Shown one piece after another: positions 34,598 through 43,151 of a DNA stretch of 64,000 bases. Both the position numbers and the translations under genes were made by a program. The stretch comes from Agrobacterium tumefaciens (GTDB lineage: Bacteria > Pseudomonadota > Alphaproteobacteria > Rhizobiales > Rhizobiaceae). Under the pieces are notes generated by a model. It did not search any database. It worked only from the letters and a program-made list of their open reading frames with translations, and was not told where the DNA came from. Every line of letters begins with the position of its first letter. The stretch's first letter is position 1. The stretch covers positions 248,001 through 312,000 of the forward strand of contig NZ_SUPW01000002.1 of assembly GCF_013337285.1 (NCBI RefSeq), read 5' to 3'.

Positions 34598-35521
34598 ATG
34601 ATTTCCGACAATTACTCCCGCAATCTGGTGGGCTATGGCCGTGATGTTCCCGATCCGAAATGGCCGGGCGGCGCACGCATCGCCGTGCAATTCGTCATCA
34701 ACTACGAGGAGGGCGGTGAAAGCTGCATTCTCGACAATGACAAGGCGTCGGAATCGCTGCTGTCGGAAATTGTCGGCGCCCAGCCCTGGCCCGGCCAGCG
34801 CAATCTGAATATGGAATCGATCTATGAATATGGCTCGCGCGCCGGCTTCTGGCGGCTATGGCGCATGTTCACCAGTCTTGGCGTCACCACCACCGTTTAT
34901 GGCGTGACGGCGGCCATGGCCCGTAACCCGGAAGCGGTCGCGGCCATGAAGGAAGCGGGCTGGGAAATTGCCAGCCACGGGTATCGCTGGCTGGAATATA
35001 AGGATTTCTCCGAAGAGGAAGAGCGCAAGCATATAACCGAAGCGGTGCGCCTGCATAAGGAGGTGACCGGTGAACGGCCTTACGGCATGTATCAGGGCAA
35101 GCCTTCGGACAATACGCTGCGCCTCGTTATGGAAGAGGGCGGTTTTCTCTATTCATCGGATTCCTATGCCGATGATCTGCCCTATTGGGTGAAGGGAGCG
35201 GGGGACGAGCCGTTCCTGATCATTCCCTATACGCTTGACACCAACGACATGCGTTTCGCCACGCCGCAGGGTTTCAATTCCGGCGACCAGTTCTTCGCGT
35301 ATCTGAAGGACGCTTTCGACGTGCTCTATCAGGAAGGCATTGACGGCGCGCCGAAGATGATGAGCATCGGCCTGCATTGCCGCCTTGTCGGCCGCCCCGG
35401 CCGCGCGGCGGCACTTCGCCGTTTCATCGAATATGTGCTCAGCCATGACAAGGTGTGGATCCCGCAGCGGATCGAGATCGCCCGGCACTGGCATGATCAT
35501 CATAAGCCGGAGACGCTTTGA
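34598..35521 (+). CDS. puuE: Allantoinase, PuuE type
   Basis: The 307-residue product is a metal-free polysaccharide-deacetylase-fold allantoinase. It has the family N-terminus NLVGYGRDVPDPKWPGGA and the NYEEGGE and SHGYRW motifs. It hydrolyses allantoin to allantoate. It is the first gene of a block with uraD, allA and uraH, and its stop overlaps the uraD start by one base (TGATG). A GGGTGG site precedes the ATG. Confidence 0.92.
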   Translation: MISDNYSRNLVGYGRDVPDPKWPGGARIAVQFVINYEEGGESCILDNDKASESLLSEIVGAQPWPGQRNLNMESIYEYGSRAGFWRLWRMFTSLGVTTTVYGVTAAMARNPEAVAAMKEAGWEIASHGYRWLEYKDFSEEEERKHITEAVRLHKEVTGERPYGMYQGKPSDNTLRLVMEEGGFLYSSDSYADDLPYWVKGAGDEPFLIIPYTLDTNDMRFATPQGFNSGDQFFAYLKDAFDVLYQEGIDGAPKMMSIGLHCRLVGRPGRAAALRRFIEYVLSHDKVWIPQRIEIARHWHDHHKPETL

Positions 35522-36018
35522 TGGTGACTCGACAGGAATTTGTCGACCGTTTCGGCGGTGTGTTCGAGCATTCGCCCTTCCTCGCCGAGCGGGCCTGTGA
35601 CGCCGGCGCGTTCGAGGGGGATTTGACGGCGAAGGTGGTTCACGCCGCACTCACCGCGCAGTTTCGTGGCGCTTCCGAGGCTGAAAGGCTCGGAGTGTTG
35701 CGGGCGCATCCCGATCTTGCCGGCAAGCTGGCGATTGCGGGCGAGCTGACGGCTGATAGCCGCAACGAACAGGCAGGTGCGGGGCTCGATCGGCTTTCGC
35801 CGGCGGAACATGCGCGTTTTACCGAGCTGAACAGCGCCTATACCCAGAAATTCGGCTTTCCCTTCATCATCGCAGTCAAGGGGCTGAACAGGCACGATAT
35901 TCTTTCCGCCTTCGAGACCCGCATCGGCAATGATGCGGCGCAAGAGTTCGCGACTGCGACGGCGCAGGTGGAAAAGATCGCCTGGCTGCGCCTTTCCGCG
36001 ATGCTGCCGGAGGGCTGA
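35521..36018 (+). CDS. uraD: OHCU decarboxylase UraD
   Basis: The 165-residue product is 2-oxo-4-hydroxy-4-carboxy-5-ureidoimidazoline decarboxylase, with the family segments FVDRFGGVFEHSPFLAE, RAHPDLAGK (catalytic His) and NSAYTQKFGFPFI. It forms (S)-allantoin after urate oxidation and HIU hydrolysis. It is coupled to puuE by start/stop overlap. The MNT gene begins 52 bases later. Confidence 0.93.
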   Translation: MVTRQEFVDRFGGVFEHSPFLAERACDAGAFEGDLTAKVVHAALTAQFRGASEAERLGVLRAHPDLAGKLAIAGELTADSRNEQAGAGLDRLSPAEHARFTELNSAYTQKFGFPFIIAVKGLNRHDILSAFETRIGNDAAQEFATATAQVEKIAWLRLSAMLPEG

Positions 36019-36070
36019 ATTGGCGAGCGGTGGCCGTTCTGCTAGGATCGTGCTGTCTGGAGATTGAACC

Positions 36071-36361
36071 ATGAGACCGTCCGAGGTGCTGGAGAAGAAC
36101 AGGGAGGCGATCCGCGAAGCGACAAAGCGCTTCAATGCGGCGAACCCGCGCGTGTTCGGCTCCGTCGCTCGCGGTGAGGACCGGCCGGACAGCGATCTCG
36201 ATATTCTGGTGGATGCGCTGCCGGGCACGACTTTGTTTGATCTGGGTGGTTTACTGGAGGAATTGAAGTCGTTGCTTGGTGTCGAGGTCGACGTTGTCAC
36301 CACAGGTGGCCTGCATTCGGATATAAGAGCGCGTGTTCTGAAGGAAGCCAAAGCGGTATGA
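36071..36361 (+). CDS. MNT-type nucleotidyltransferase (antitoxin of a HepT pair)
   Basis: The 96-residue product has the minimal nucleotidyltransferase motif GSVARGE (Gly30, Ser31) with Asp42 and Asp44 (SDLDILVD), the GSx10DxD pattern. In MNT/HepT modules the nucleotidyltransferase inactivates the HepT ribonuclease, in known cases by adding AMP to its Tyr. The stop overlaps the HepT start by four bases (ATGA). The GGAG site precedes the ATG. The pair sits inside the ureide gene block. Confidence 0.85.
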   Translation: MRPSEVLEKNREAIREATKRFNAANPRVFGSVARGEDRPDSDLDILVDALPGTTLFDLGGLLEELKSLLGVEVDVVTTGGLHSDIRARVLKEAKAV

Positions 36362-36720
36362 GTACGGATCGGCTTCTGCTCTATCTGAAGGAAATGGATG
36401 TTGCCGCCTCCAGAATAAGGGATTTCATTCAGGATATGGATGAGGCGGATTTTTCTTCTGACACACGGACGCAGATGGCGGTCATGATGGGTCTTGCCCT
36501 GATTGGCGAGGCGGTTGCCAAACTCGACAAGCATTACCCCGCGTTTTTACAGCAGCACCCGGAAATTCCCTGGATCAAGATGAAGGGTATGCGCAATCTG
36601 ATCGTGCATGATTATTTCCGGGCGGAGCTCTCGGTCGTCTGGAAAACGATAACGCAGAGCATTCCGGATTTGCAGGCGCGTCTCTCCCTTCTCCGAAACT
36701 GGCATGCCCAAGGTGAATGA
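36358..36720 (+). CDS. HepT-like (DUF86) ribonuclease toxin
   Basis: The 120-residue helical product carries the RNLIVHDYF motif (Arg79, His84, Tyr86), the R-x4-6-H-x-Y active site of HepT toxins. With the MNT gene it forms a predicted toxin-antitoxin pair: HepT cleaves RNA and is neutralised by adenylylation of Tyr86. The motif is intact. It is followed after three bases by the TTG start of allA, so it may be cotranscribed with the purine genes. Confidence 0.85.
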   Translation: MSTDRLLLYLKEMDVAASRIRDFIQDMDEADFSSDTRTQMAVMMGLALIGEAVAKLDKHYPAFLQQHPEIPWIKMKGMRNLIVHDYFRAELSVVWKTITQSIPDLQARLSLLRNWHAQGE

Positions 36721-36723
36721 CAT

Positions 36724-37221
36724 TTGACTGATTATCTCGACATAAAACCCCTTACCAAGCAAGCATTCGCATCCTTCGGCGATGTGATCGAAATTACGCC
36801 TTCTTCCATGCGCCACATCAATGGCGGCCAGACCGAGAGGCACCATGCACTTGCCGCACCCGAGGCAGCGGGCGAGAGTGCGCGTATCATCCTCAATATT
36901 TTCCGCGGGCAGCCGCGGGTGTTCCCCCATGTCATCGAGATGATGGAGCGGCATCCGCTCGGCAGCCAGAGTTTTTCGCCGCTGTCCGGCAGGCCTTTCC
37001 TCGTCGTCGTTGCGGAAGACGACGGTGGCAGACCCACGCGGCCGCAGGTGTTTCTGGCGCGTGGGGATCAGGGTGTGAATTACCGCCGCAACGTCTGGCA
37101 CTATCCCCTGATGCCGTTGCAGGCGGTCTCTGATTTTCTGGTTGCCGACCGCGAAGGGCCTGGCAACAATCTGGAAGAATATTTTTTCGATGAGCCCTTC
37201 ATGATCGCGGAGCCCAAGTAA
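36724..37221 (+). CDS. allA: Ureidoglycolate lyase
   Basis: The 165-residue product belongs to the AllA family ([22 protein letters not shown] and RNVWHYPL segments). It splits ureidoglycolate into glyoxylate and urea. The start is TTG at 36724 with AAGGTGA upstream inside the HepT gene end. The stop overlaps the uraH start by one base (TAATG). The step before it (allantoate to ureidoglycolate) has no gene in this window. Confidence 0.9.
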   Translation: MTDYLDIKPLTKQAFASFGDVIEITPSSMRHINGGQTERHHALAAPEAAGESARIILNIFRGQPRVFPHVIEMMERHPLGSQSFSPLSGRPFLVVVAEDDGGRPTRPQVFLARGDQGVNYRRNVWHYPLMPLQAVSDFLVADREGPGNNLEEYFFDEPFMIAEPK

Positions 37222-37577
37222 TGACCGGTCTGACCACCCATGTTCTCGACGCCGCCCATGGCACGCCTGCCGAGGGGCTGAAGATCGAGCTATATCGGCT
37301 GTCGGGTGATCACCGCGAGAAGATCAAGACAGTCGAGACAAATAGCGATGGCCGTGTGGATGGTGGGCCGTTGCTTATCGGCGACAGTTTTAAGGCGGGT
37401 GAATATGAGCTGGTTTTCCATGCCGGCGATTATCTGCGCGGCAAGGGCGTTGTGCTGCCGGAACCGGCCTTTCTCGATATTATCCCGATCCGTTTCGGCA
37501 TTGCCGATGAGAGCGGCCACTACCATGTGCCGCTGCTGCTTTCGCCCTTTAGCTATTCCACCTATCGAGGAAGCTGA
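37221..37577 (+). CDS. uraH: 5-hydroxyisourate hydrolase (transthyretin-like)
   Basis: The 118-residue product shows the HIUase features: N-terminal [14 protein letters not shown] (catalytic His), a central Arg-containing segment and the C-terminal YRGS signature. It converts 5-hydroxyisourate to OHCU, the substrate of UraD. It is the last purine gene of this block; the phosphoesterase starts five bases later. Confidence 0.95.
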   Translation: MTGLTTHVLDAAHGTPAEGLKIELYRLSGDHREKIKTVETNSDGRVDGGPLLIGDSFKAGEYELVFHAGDYLRGKGVVLPEPAFLDIIPIRFGIADESGHYHVPLLLSPFSYSTYRGS

Positions 37578-37582
37578 CCGCC

Positions 37583-38326
37583 ATGATCTTTGCCGCCATT
37601 GCCGATATTCACGGAAACTGCGCTGCGCTGGAGGCCGTGCTTGAGGATATCGCCAGGCTCGGCATCAAGGACATCGTCAACCTCGGCGATTGTTTCAGCG
37701 GGCCGCTGGAGGCGGGTTTTACCGGTGACGTATTGGTTGGCAACTGGATACCCAGCATTCGCGGCAATCACGACCGGGAACTGATCGAGCGCGCACCGGA
37801 GGATATGGGCAGCTGGGAAAGGCCGGCCCATGCGCAGATGACCGCCGCGCATCTGGACTGGCTGCAGACTTTGCCGTTCAGCATGGTGTTTAAAGACGTT
37901 GCCTATTGCTGCCACGGCTCACCGCGCGACGATCTCGACTATTGGCTGGAAACGCTTTCGCCGGAAGGTGTGCTGAAACTGCGGCCGCTCGCCGAAATCG
38001 AGGCGAGGGCGGAAGGTATAGCGCAGCCGCTGATGCTGTGTGGCCATACCCATATTCCCCGCGCGGTACAGCTTTCCGATGGCCGCCTGATCGTCAATCC
38101 CGGCAGCGTCGGCTGCCCCGGCTGGAAGGACGATACACCCTTCGATCATCACGTCGAGGCCGGTCATCCGCTCGCCACCTATGCCGTGCTGGAAGAGACC
38201 GGGCGCGGCTGGCAGGTCTATTTCCGGAATATCCGCTACGACAATCTGGCCATGGCCGAGATGGCGCGGGCCAATGGCATTCCGTATCTGGCGGATGCGC
38301 TGGAGAATGGCTGGATCAAGCGGTAA
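37583..38326 (+). CDS. Metallophosphoesterase
   Basis: The 247-residue product has the calcineurin-like motifs ADIHGN, NLGDCFSG, GNHD and CGHTHIP in order, giving a complete dimetal site. It is a small cytoplasmic YfcE/ApaH-like phosphoesterase of unknown substrate. It starts five bases after uraH and may be cotranscribed with the ureide genes, but no functional link is known. Confidence 0.88.
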   Translation: MIFAAIADIHGNCAALEAVLEDIARLGIKDIVNLGDCFSGPLEAGFTGDVLVGNWIPSIRGNHDRELIERAPEDMGSWERPAHAQMTAAHLDWLQTLPFSMVFKDVAYCCHGSPRDDLDYWLETLSPEGVLKLRPLAEIEARAEGIAQPLMLCGHTHIPRAVQLSDGRLIVNPGSVGCPGWKDDTPFDHHVEAGHPLATYAVLEETGRGWQVYFRNIRYDNLAMAEMARANGIPYLADALENGWIKR

Positions 38327-38329
38327 AAC

Positions 38330-39625
38330 TCACCCCTCGCTATTCATCACCACGCAGGCGTAAGACTGCGCCTTCAGTTCCTTGCAGGCGGAAACCGCCG
38401 AAGACTGGTCTTCGAAGCCGGTGAAGCGGGCGCGGTAGAGGGTTGCCGAGCCGCTTTGCACCGCTTCGGTATAGGGGGCGATCCCGGCATAGCTTCCGAT
38501 GTTCGAGCGCGCATTGGCAAGCAGGGAGCGGGCGGCGGCTTCACTATCGGCTGCGGCAATCTGCACTTCCCAGCGGCTTCTCTCGCCCGTGGCAGCAGCG
38601 GGGGCGGGTTTCGGAATGGCGGAGACCTGGATCATGTCGGCCATCTGGTTGTTGGCCGTGGCGATCTGCATGGCGACCGGGTCGGAGCGGCGTTCGGCAA
38701 ACATTGGCAATGGTACCGATGCGGTCGGGACGGCTGCGGGCGGCACATCGAAGGTGCGGCTGACATTGGCGCTGGCGACGAGCTGTTCGGTGTTGCGGCT
38801 TCTCGATGCCTGCGGCACGGCCTTGTCGAGAAGGGCGGCCATCTGGGCATCGCGGCTGCGGGCGGTCTTGCCGCCCAGCACGACGCCGACGACGCGGCGG
38901 CCATTGTGGTTGATGGCGCTGACGAGGTTGAAGCCGGAGGCATTGGTGTAACCGGTCTTGATGCCGTCCATGCCCTGATAACGATACATCAGATTGTTGT
39001 GGCCGCGGATGCGTTTTCCCCGGAAGCTGAAGGATTCCATGGCGAAGAGGTCATACTCTTTGGGAAAGTCGCGCTGCAGCGCAAGGCCAAGCTTCGCCAT
39101 GTCACGCGCTGTCGTCACCTGCGATTTGCTGGGCAGGCCGGAAGCGTTGCGGAACACCGTTTTCGACATGCCGAGCTGGCGGGCCTTGCGGGTCATCATT
39201 TCGGCAAACCTTGCCTCGGAGCCGCCGAGGTGATCGCCCATGCCTTCCGCCATGTCATTGGCGGATTTGACGATCATGCCATAAACGGCTTCGCGCACGG
39301 TGAAGGTCTGGCCCTGACGGACATAAAGCTTGGAGGGGATGACGGCTGCACCATTCCTGGACATCTTTATCTTCTGATCCCAGCGAATCCGGCCGGCATG
39401 CAGCGCCTCGAAGGTCATGTAAAGCGTCATCATCTTGGTGAGCGAAGCGGGGTGGTTCAACACATCGGCATTGCGGGACGCCAGAACCTTGCCGGTATTG
39501 GCATCCATGATGAAATGGGCATAACCGGCCTGCGCAGGCGATGCCTGCAATGAGAGGATCGCGCAAAAGAAGGCGAGTGCGAAGACCCATGTTCCCGCCA
39601 TTCCCCGTTTGACCGTTCCCGACAT
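38330..39625 (-). CDS. D-alanyl-D-alanine carboxypeptidase with SPOR domain
   Basis: The 431-residue product starts at ATG 39625, behind AAAGGGGCGG, with a signal peptide ending near residue 33. The penicillin-binding active site is complete: SLTK (Ser61, Lys64), SAN (Ser121-Asn123) and KTG (223-225). The C-terminal part holds a proline-rich linker and a SPOR domain (about residues 355-431), which binds denuded glycan at division sites. It trims D-Ala from peptidoglycan stem peptides in the periplasm. It is convergent with the phosphoesterase gene. Confidence 0.93.
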   Translation of the reverse strand: MSGTVKRGMAGTWVFALAFFCAILSLQASPAQAGYAHFIMDANTGKVLASRNADVLNHPASLTKMMTLYMTFEALHAGRIRWDQKIKMSRNGAAVIPSKLYVRQGQTFTVREAVYGMIVKSANDMAEGMGDHLGGSEARFAEMMTRKARQLGMSKTVFRNASGLPSKSQVTTARDMAKLGLALQRDFPKEYDLFAMESFSFRGKRIRGHNNLMYRYQGMDGIKTGYTNASGFNLVSAINHNGRRVVGVVLGGKTARSRDAQMAALLDKAVPQASRSRNTEQLVASANVSRTFDVPPAAVPTASVPLPMFAERRSDPVAMQIATANNQMADMIQVSAIPKPAPAAATGERSRWEVQIAAADSEAAARSLLANARSNIGSYAGIAPYTEAVQSGSATLYRARFTGFEDQSSAVSACKELKAQSYACVVMNSEG

Positions 39626-39781
39626 AATCCGCCCCTTTTGTTTGACCACCGCTGTTGATTTCAAGTTTTACTGACACTTTCAGGCAACAAAACCGCTAAA
39701 ACTTTAGAGATCGCTTTCATGCTTAATTAAGTATGAATTTCAACCCATCCGCTGCCCTCACAATTTCCTTGAAAAGAAACC

Positions 39782-39806
39782 TACCGTCCGGTATGTTTGC
39801 AAACAT
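39782..39806. promoter_or_regulatory. Nested palindromes, likely TetR operator
   Basis: Two inverted repeats adjoin: TACCG-TC-CGGTA (39782-39793) and the perfect 14-bp ATGTTTGCAAACAT (39793-39806). They sit at the start of the tetR-like gene, where a TetR dimer would repress its own gene and the SMR gene. Confidence 0.6.
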
Positions 39807-40377
39807 GACAAATGCTCACGAACGTAAAAAACAGCCGGAAATCGTGCGCCGCAATCTTCTCGATTGCGCGGCGAAACTTGCTGCTGATCAGGGCGTTGCC
39901 GCGCTTTCCGTGCAGGCGGTGGCCGATGCGGCGGGGGTGACGAAGGGTGGGTTATTCCACCATTTCGCCTCCAAGCAGGTCTTGCTGGAGGCGGTGATGG
40001 CGGACCTTCTGGGCGCGCTGGATGCGGAAATCGATGCTCTCATCTCACAGGATTGTGAAGCTTATGGGAGCTTCACGCGGGCCTATGTCAACGCGGTTTT
40101 CGATGATCGCGACCGGGATTCGGGCAGGCAATGGGCGGCGATCTCGGTTTCCATGGTCGGCGAACCGTCGCTCAGGCGCATGTGGACCAGCTGGGTCGAG
40201 GGGCGTCTTGCCCGTCATAAAGATACGGATGACGGGGTGGTACTGGAGATGGTGCGGCTTGCGGCTGATGGTATCTGGTTTGCCGATCTGCTGGCCGATG
40301 ATGGCAGGGCAGGTGGTGACAGGGCGGCTCTCAAGGCCCGGATGATCGCCCAGACGAAAAAGGAAACGGAACGATGA
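39805..40377 (+). CDS. TetR-family regulator of the SMR exporter
   Basis: The product of about 190 residues has a TetR helix-turn-helix (VAALSVQAVADAAGVTKGGLFHHFASK). The start is uncertain: ATG 39805 is chosen, with in-frame ATGs at 39793 and 39733, and no clear ribosome site for any of them. The stop overlaps the SMR start by four bases (ATGA), so both are one transcript. It most likely represses this pair until a cationic drug binds. Confidence 0.85.
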   Translation: MTNAHERKKQPEIVRRNLLDCAAKLAADQGVAALSVQAVADAAGVTKGGLFHHFASKQVLLEAVMADLLGALDAEIDALISQDCEAYGSFTRAYVNAVFDDRDRDSGRQWAAISVSMVGEPSLRRMWTSWVEGRLARHKDTDDGVVLEMVRLAADGIWFADLLADDGRAGGDRAALKARMIAQTKKETER

Positions 40378-40718
40378 ACGCGGCTGTTTTTACCTATGGG
40401 GCGCTTGTCGCGGCCATTATCTGCGAGGTCATCGCGACCTCTTTCCTGCAGCAGTCGCAGCAATTCACCAAGCTGCTGCCAACGGTGCTGATGGCGGTGT
40501 TTTACGGCGCGGCCTTTTATCTGCTGTCGTTCACGCTGCGCGTGATCCCTGTCGGCGTTGCCTATGCGATCTGGAGCGGGCTCGGCATCGTGCTGATTTC
40601 CGGCATCGGCTATTTCGTGTTTCGCCAGACGCTGGATATTGCCGCCGTTATCGGTCTCGGTTTCATCATCACCGGCGTGGTGATCGTGAATGTGTTTTCG
40701 AAGACGGTGGGGCACTAG
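40374..40718 (+). CDS. Small multidrug resistance (SMR) exporter
   Basis: The 114-residue product has four membrane helices with the conserved Glu in the first (IICEVIATS) and the SGLGIVLIS segment in the third. It matches the EmrE/QacE family, which pumps cationic compounds in exchange for protons. It is encoded with the TetR gene. It is followed by a long inverted repeat that may end the transcript. Confidence 0.9.
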   Translation: MNAAVFTYGALVAAIICEVIATSFLQQSQQFTKLLPTVLMAVFYGAAFYLLSFTLRVIPVGVAYAIWSGLGIVLISGIGYFVFRQTLDIAAVIGLGFIITGVVIVNVFSKTVGH

Positions 40719-40727
40719 GCTCTCTTG

Positions 40728-40844
40728 TCCTCATTCCTGTGCTTGTCACAGGAATCCAGCCGGCGCGTCTGCGCGACGGAAAGACTCCTTTCAGCCCAAG
40801 GACTTGGGCTGGCTGGATCCCTGTGACAGGCACAGGGATGAGGG
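40728..40844. repeat. Long imperfect inverted repeat (CTGTGCTTGTCACAGG type)
   Basis: Arms at 40728-40761 and 40811-40844 are imperfect inverse copies, each with an inner palindrome CCTGTG...CACAGG. A shorter hairpin (CAGCCCAAG-GA-CTTGGGCTG) lies between them. The element fills the gap between the convergent SMR and lldD genes and is a different family from the RIME-like repeats. Confidence 0.7.
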
Positions 40845-40913
40845 AGGCAGCGTAGGGCGAAACTTCATGACGCCTCGGCTCTGAGGCGCTGCCCCATCTA
40901 CTCTACGTCACCA

Positions 40914-42047
40914 TCACGCCAAAATACTGCGATCCACATCCGTGATCAGCCTCTTGCCGCAAAGCGCCATGCTGATATCCATTTCCTTGCGGATGATTTC
41001 GAGCGCCGTCGTCACGCCCTGTTTGCCATCAGCGCCGAGGCCGTAGAGGAAGGGGCGGCCGATATAGGTGACCTTGGCACCGAGCGCGACCGCTTTCAGC
41101 ACATCCTGCCCGGAGCGAATGCCGCCATCCATGTGCACCTCGACCCTGTCGCCGACAGCATCGACGATCTTCGGCAGCATGGCGATGGAGGAATGCGCGC
41201 CATCGAGCTGGCGGCCGCCATGGTTGGAGACGATGATGGCGTCGGCGCCTGTGTCGAGCGAGGCGCGCGCATCTTCCTCGTCAAGAATGCCCTTGAGGAT
41301 CAGCTTGCCGCCCCAGCGTTCCTTGATCCATTCGACATCCTTCCAGGACAGGCGCGGATCGAACTGCTCCGCTGTCCATGAAGAGAGCGACGAGAGGTCG
41401 GAGACATTCTTGGCGTGGCCGACGATATTTCCGAAGCTGCGGCGCTGGGTGCGAGCCATGTCGAGGCACCATTTCGGCCGGGTCGCCATCTGCCAGATAT
41501 GTTTCGGGGTGAATTTCGGTGGCGCCGACAGGCCGTTGCGCAAATCCTTGTGACGCTGGCCGAGGATTTGCAGGTCGAGCGTGAGCACCAGTGCCGAGCA
41601 TCCCGCCGCCTTGGCGCGGTCGATCAGATTATTGACGAAGTCCCGGTCCTTCATCACGTAAAGCTGAAACCAGAAGGGTTTCGATGTGACCGAGGCGACA
41701 TCCTCGATCGAGCAGATGCTCATGGTGGAGAGCGTGAAAGGCACGCCGAATTCCTCAGCCGCTTTTGCGGCCAGCATTTCGCCATCGGCATGTTGCATGC
41801 CGGTCAGCCCGGTGGGGGAGAGCGCCACCGGCATCGAAACCTTCTCACCGACCATTTCTGTCGCCAGCGAGCGGTCGGTCATATCCACCAGCACGCGCTG
41901 GCGCAGCTTTATCTTCGCGAAATCATCCTCATTGGCGCGGTAGGTGTTTTCCGTCCAAGCGCCGCTATCGGCGTAGTCGAAAAACATTTTTGGCACACGG
42001 CGCTGAGCCTGTCGCTTCAGGTCCGCTATGGTCAGGATTTTGCCCAT
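40914..42047 (-). CDS. lldD: FMN-dependent L-lactate dehydrogenase LldD
   Basis: The product of 377 residues (ATG 42047, with GAAGG upstream; a GTG five codons earlier is less likely) belongs to the alpha-hydroxy-acid oxidase family. It has the FMN-binding and catalytic segments LSPTGLTGM, SNHGGRQLDGA (catalytic His), and HMDGGIRSGQDVLKA. It oxidises L-lactate to pyruvate and feeds electrons to the respiratory chain. Other hydroxy-acid oxidases share the motifs, so the substrate is probable, not certain. Confidence 0.9.
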   Translation of the reverse strand: MGKILTIADLKRQAQRRVPKMFFDYADSGAWTENTYRANEDDFAKIKLRQRVLVDMTDRSLATEMVGEKVSMPVALSPTGLTGMQHADGEMLAAKAAEEFGVPFTLSTMSICSIEDVASVTSKPFWFQLYVMKDRDFVNNLIDRAKAAGCSALVLTLDLQILGQRHKDLRNGLSAPPKFTPKHIWQMATRPKWCLDMARTQRRSFGNIVGHAKNVSDLSSLSSWTAEQFDPRLSWKDVEWIKERWGGKLILKGILDEEDARASLDTGADAIIVSNHGGRQLDGAHSSIAMLPKIVDAVGDRVEVHMDGGIRSGQDVLKAVALGAKVTYIGRPFLYGLGADGKQGVTTALEIIRKEMDISMALCGKRLITDVDRSILA

Positions 42048-42127
42048 GGATAAAGCCTTCACATTTGAATGATGGCTTCACATAGCATGAATGTGGCGGC
42101 TGCAACATCAAAATCGACGGATTTTCA

Positions 42128-42877
42128 TCACCAGAACGCCCGCAAAAACAGTTCGGCTCCCAGTAAAAGCAGGCAGATGAGAAACCAGCGCCGGAACGTC
42201 GCCGGGCTGACGATATAGCGGATCTTCTGGCCAAGCCACATGCCGGCGAGCGCGGGCAGCACGGCCAGCGCGGAAAGCGACAGATGCTCAACGTGAAAGG
42301 CATTCTGGGAGGCAAGGCCGGCGGCGAGCGCGACGGTGGAGACGGTGAAGGAAAGACCGAGCGCCTGCACGAGATCATCGCGGTTGAAACCGAGCGACTG
42401 GACATAGGGCACGGCGGGCACGACGAAAATGCCGGTGCCGCCGGTCAGCAGGCCGGTCGCCAGCCCCATGACGGGGGAGAGTTTTGGTTCCAGTCCGGCC
42501 GGTATCGAGACGGGTCTGGCAAACAGACTATAGGCCGCGTAAGCCGCAAGGCACAGGCCGAGCGCCGAGGTGGTCCAGACGCCGGTGCCTGACGTCATCA
42601 GCCGGATGCCGATAAGGGTGCCGAGGGCAATGGCGATCATCATCGGCCACAGCCGCTTGACGATGGCCCGGAAATCCGGTCCGACCAGCAATTGCCAGAT
42701 ATTGGTGATGAAGGAGGGCAGGATGAGCAGGCCGGCGGCGGCGACCGGCGGCATGAAGAGGCCGAGCACGCCCATGGCGACTGTTGGCAGTCCCATGCCG
42801 GTCACGCCCTTGACGATGCCGGCAACGATGAAGGTTGCGATAACCATGAGCAGGGTGGTTGTGTCGAAGTTGGCCAC
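42128..42877 (-). CDS. TauE/SafE-family sulfite/anion exporter
   Basis: The start is GTG 42877 with GGAG eight bases upstream; the longer TTG start at 42925 has no ribosome site. The 249-residue product has about eight membrane helices in two repeats, with the family opening FIVAGIVKGVTGMGLP. Members export sulfite, sulfoacetate or other organic anions. The neighbouring genes give no clue to substrate. Confidence 0.85.
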   Translation of the reverse strand: MANFDTTTLLMVIATFIVAGIVKGVTGMGLPTVAMGVLGLFMPPVAAAGLLILPSFITNIWQLLVGPDFRAIVKRLWPMMIAIALGTLIGIRLMTSGTGVWTTSALGLCLAAYAAYSLFARPVSIPAGLEPKLSPVMGLATGLLTGGTGIFVVPAVPYVQSLGFNRDDLVQALGLSFTVSTVALAAGLASQNAFHVEHLSLSALAVLPALAGMWLGQKIRYIVSPATFRRWFLICLLLLGAELFLRAFW

Positions 42878-42953
42878 GGGGTGCTCCAGAGCGTTTTCGC
42901 ATTCGGCCGAGATGGCGTCAGGCAATCATGTATAGCGAGCGAGTGCGGCACGG

Positions 42954-43087
42954 TTCTTCTCCCCGCCGGGGAGAAGGTGGCCCGAAGGGTCGGATGAGGG
43001 GGCAACGCCAGCGATTGACCGCATGCTTGCCCCCTCATCCCGCTGCCGCGGACTTCTCCCCGGCGGGGAGAAGAAACAAGCGGCATC
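42954..43087. repeat. RIME-like composite palindromic repeat
   Basis: The unit has TTCTCCCCGCCGGGGAGAAG at the left end, the AGGGTCGGATGAGGGGGCAA and TTGCCCCCTCATC pair in the middle, and the inverse hairpin at the right end. It lies between guaD and the TauE gene. Confidence 0.85.
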
Positions 43088-43151
43088 CGTTCGCTCCAAT
43101 ATGTGACTGATATAATTGAGTGAGCGGCTTTATGTTTCGGCCCAAACCGAA

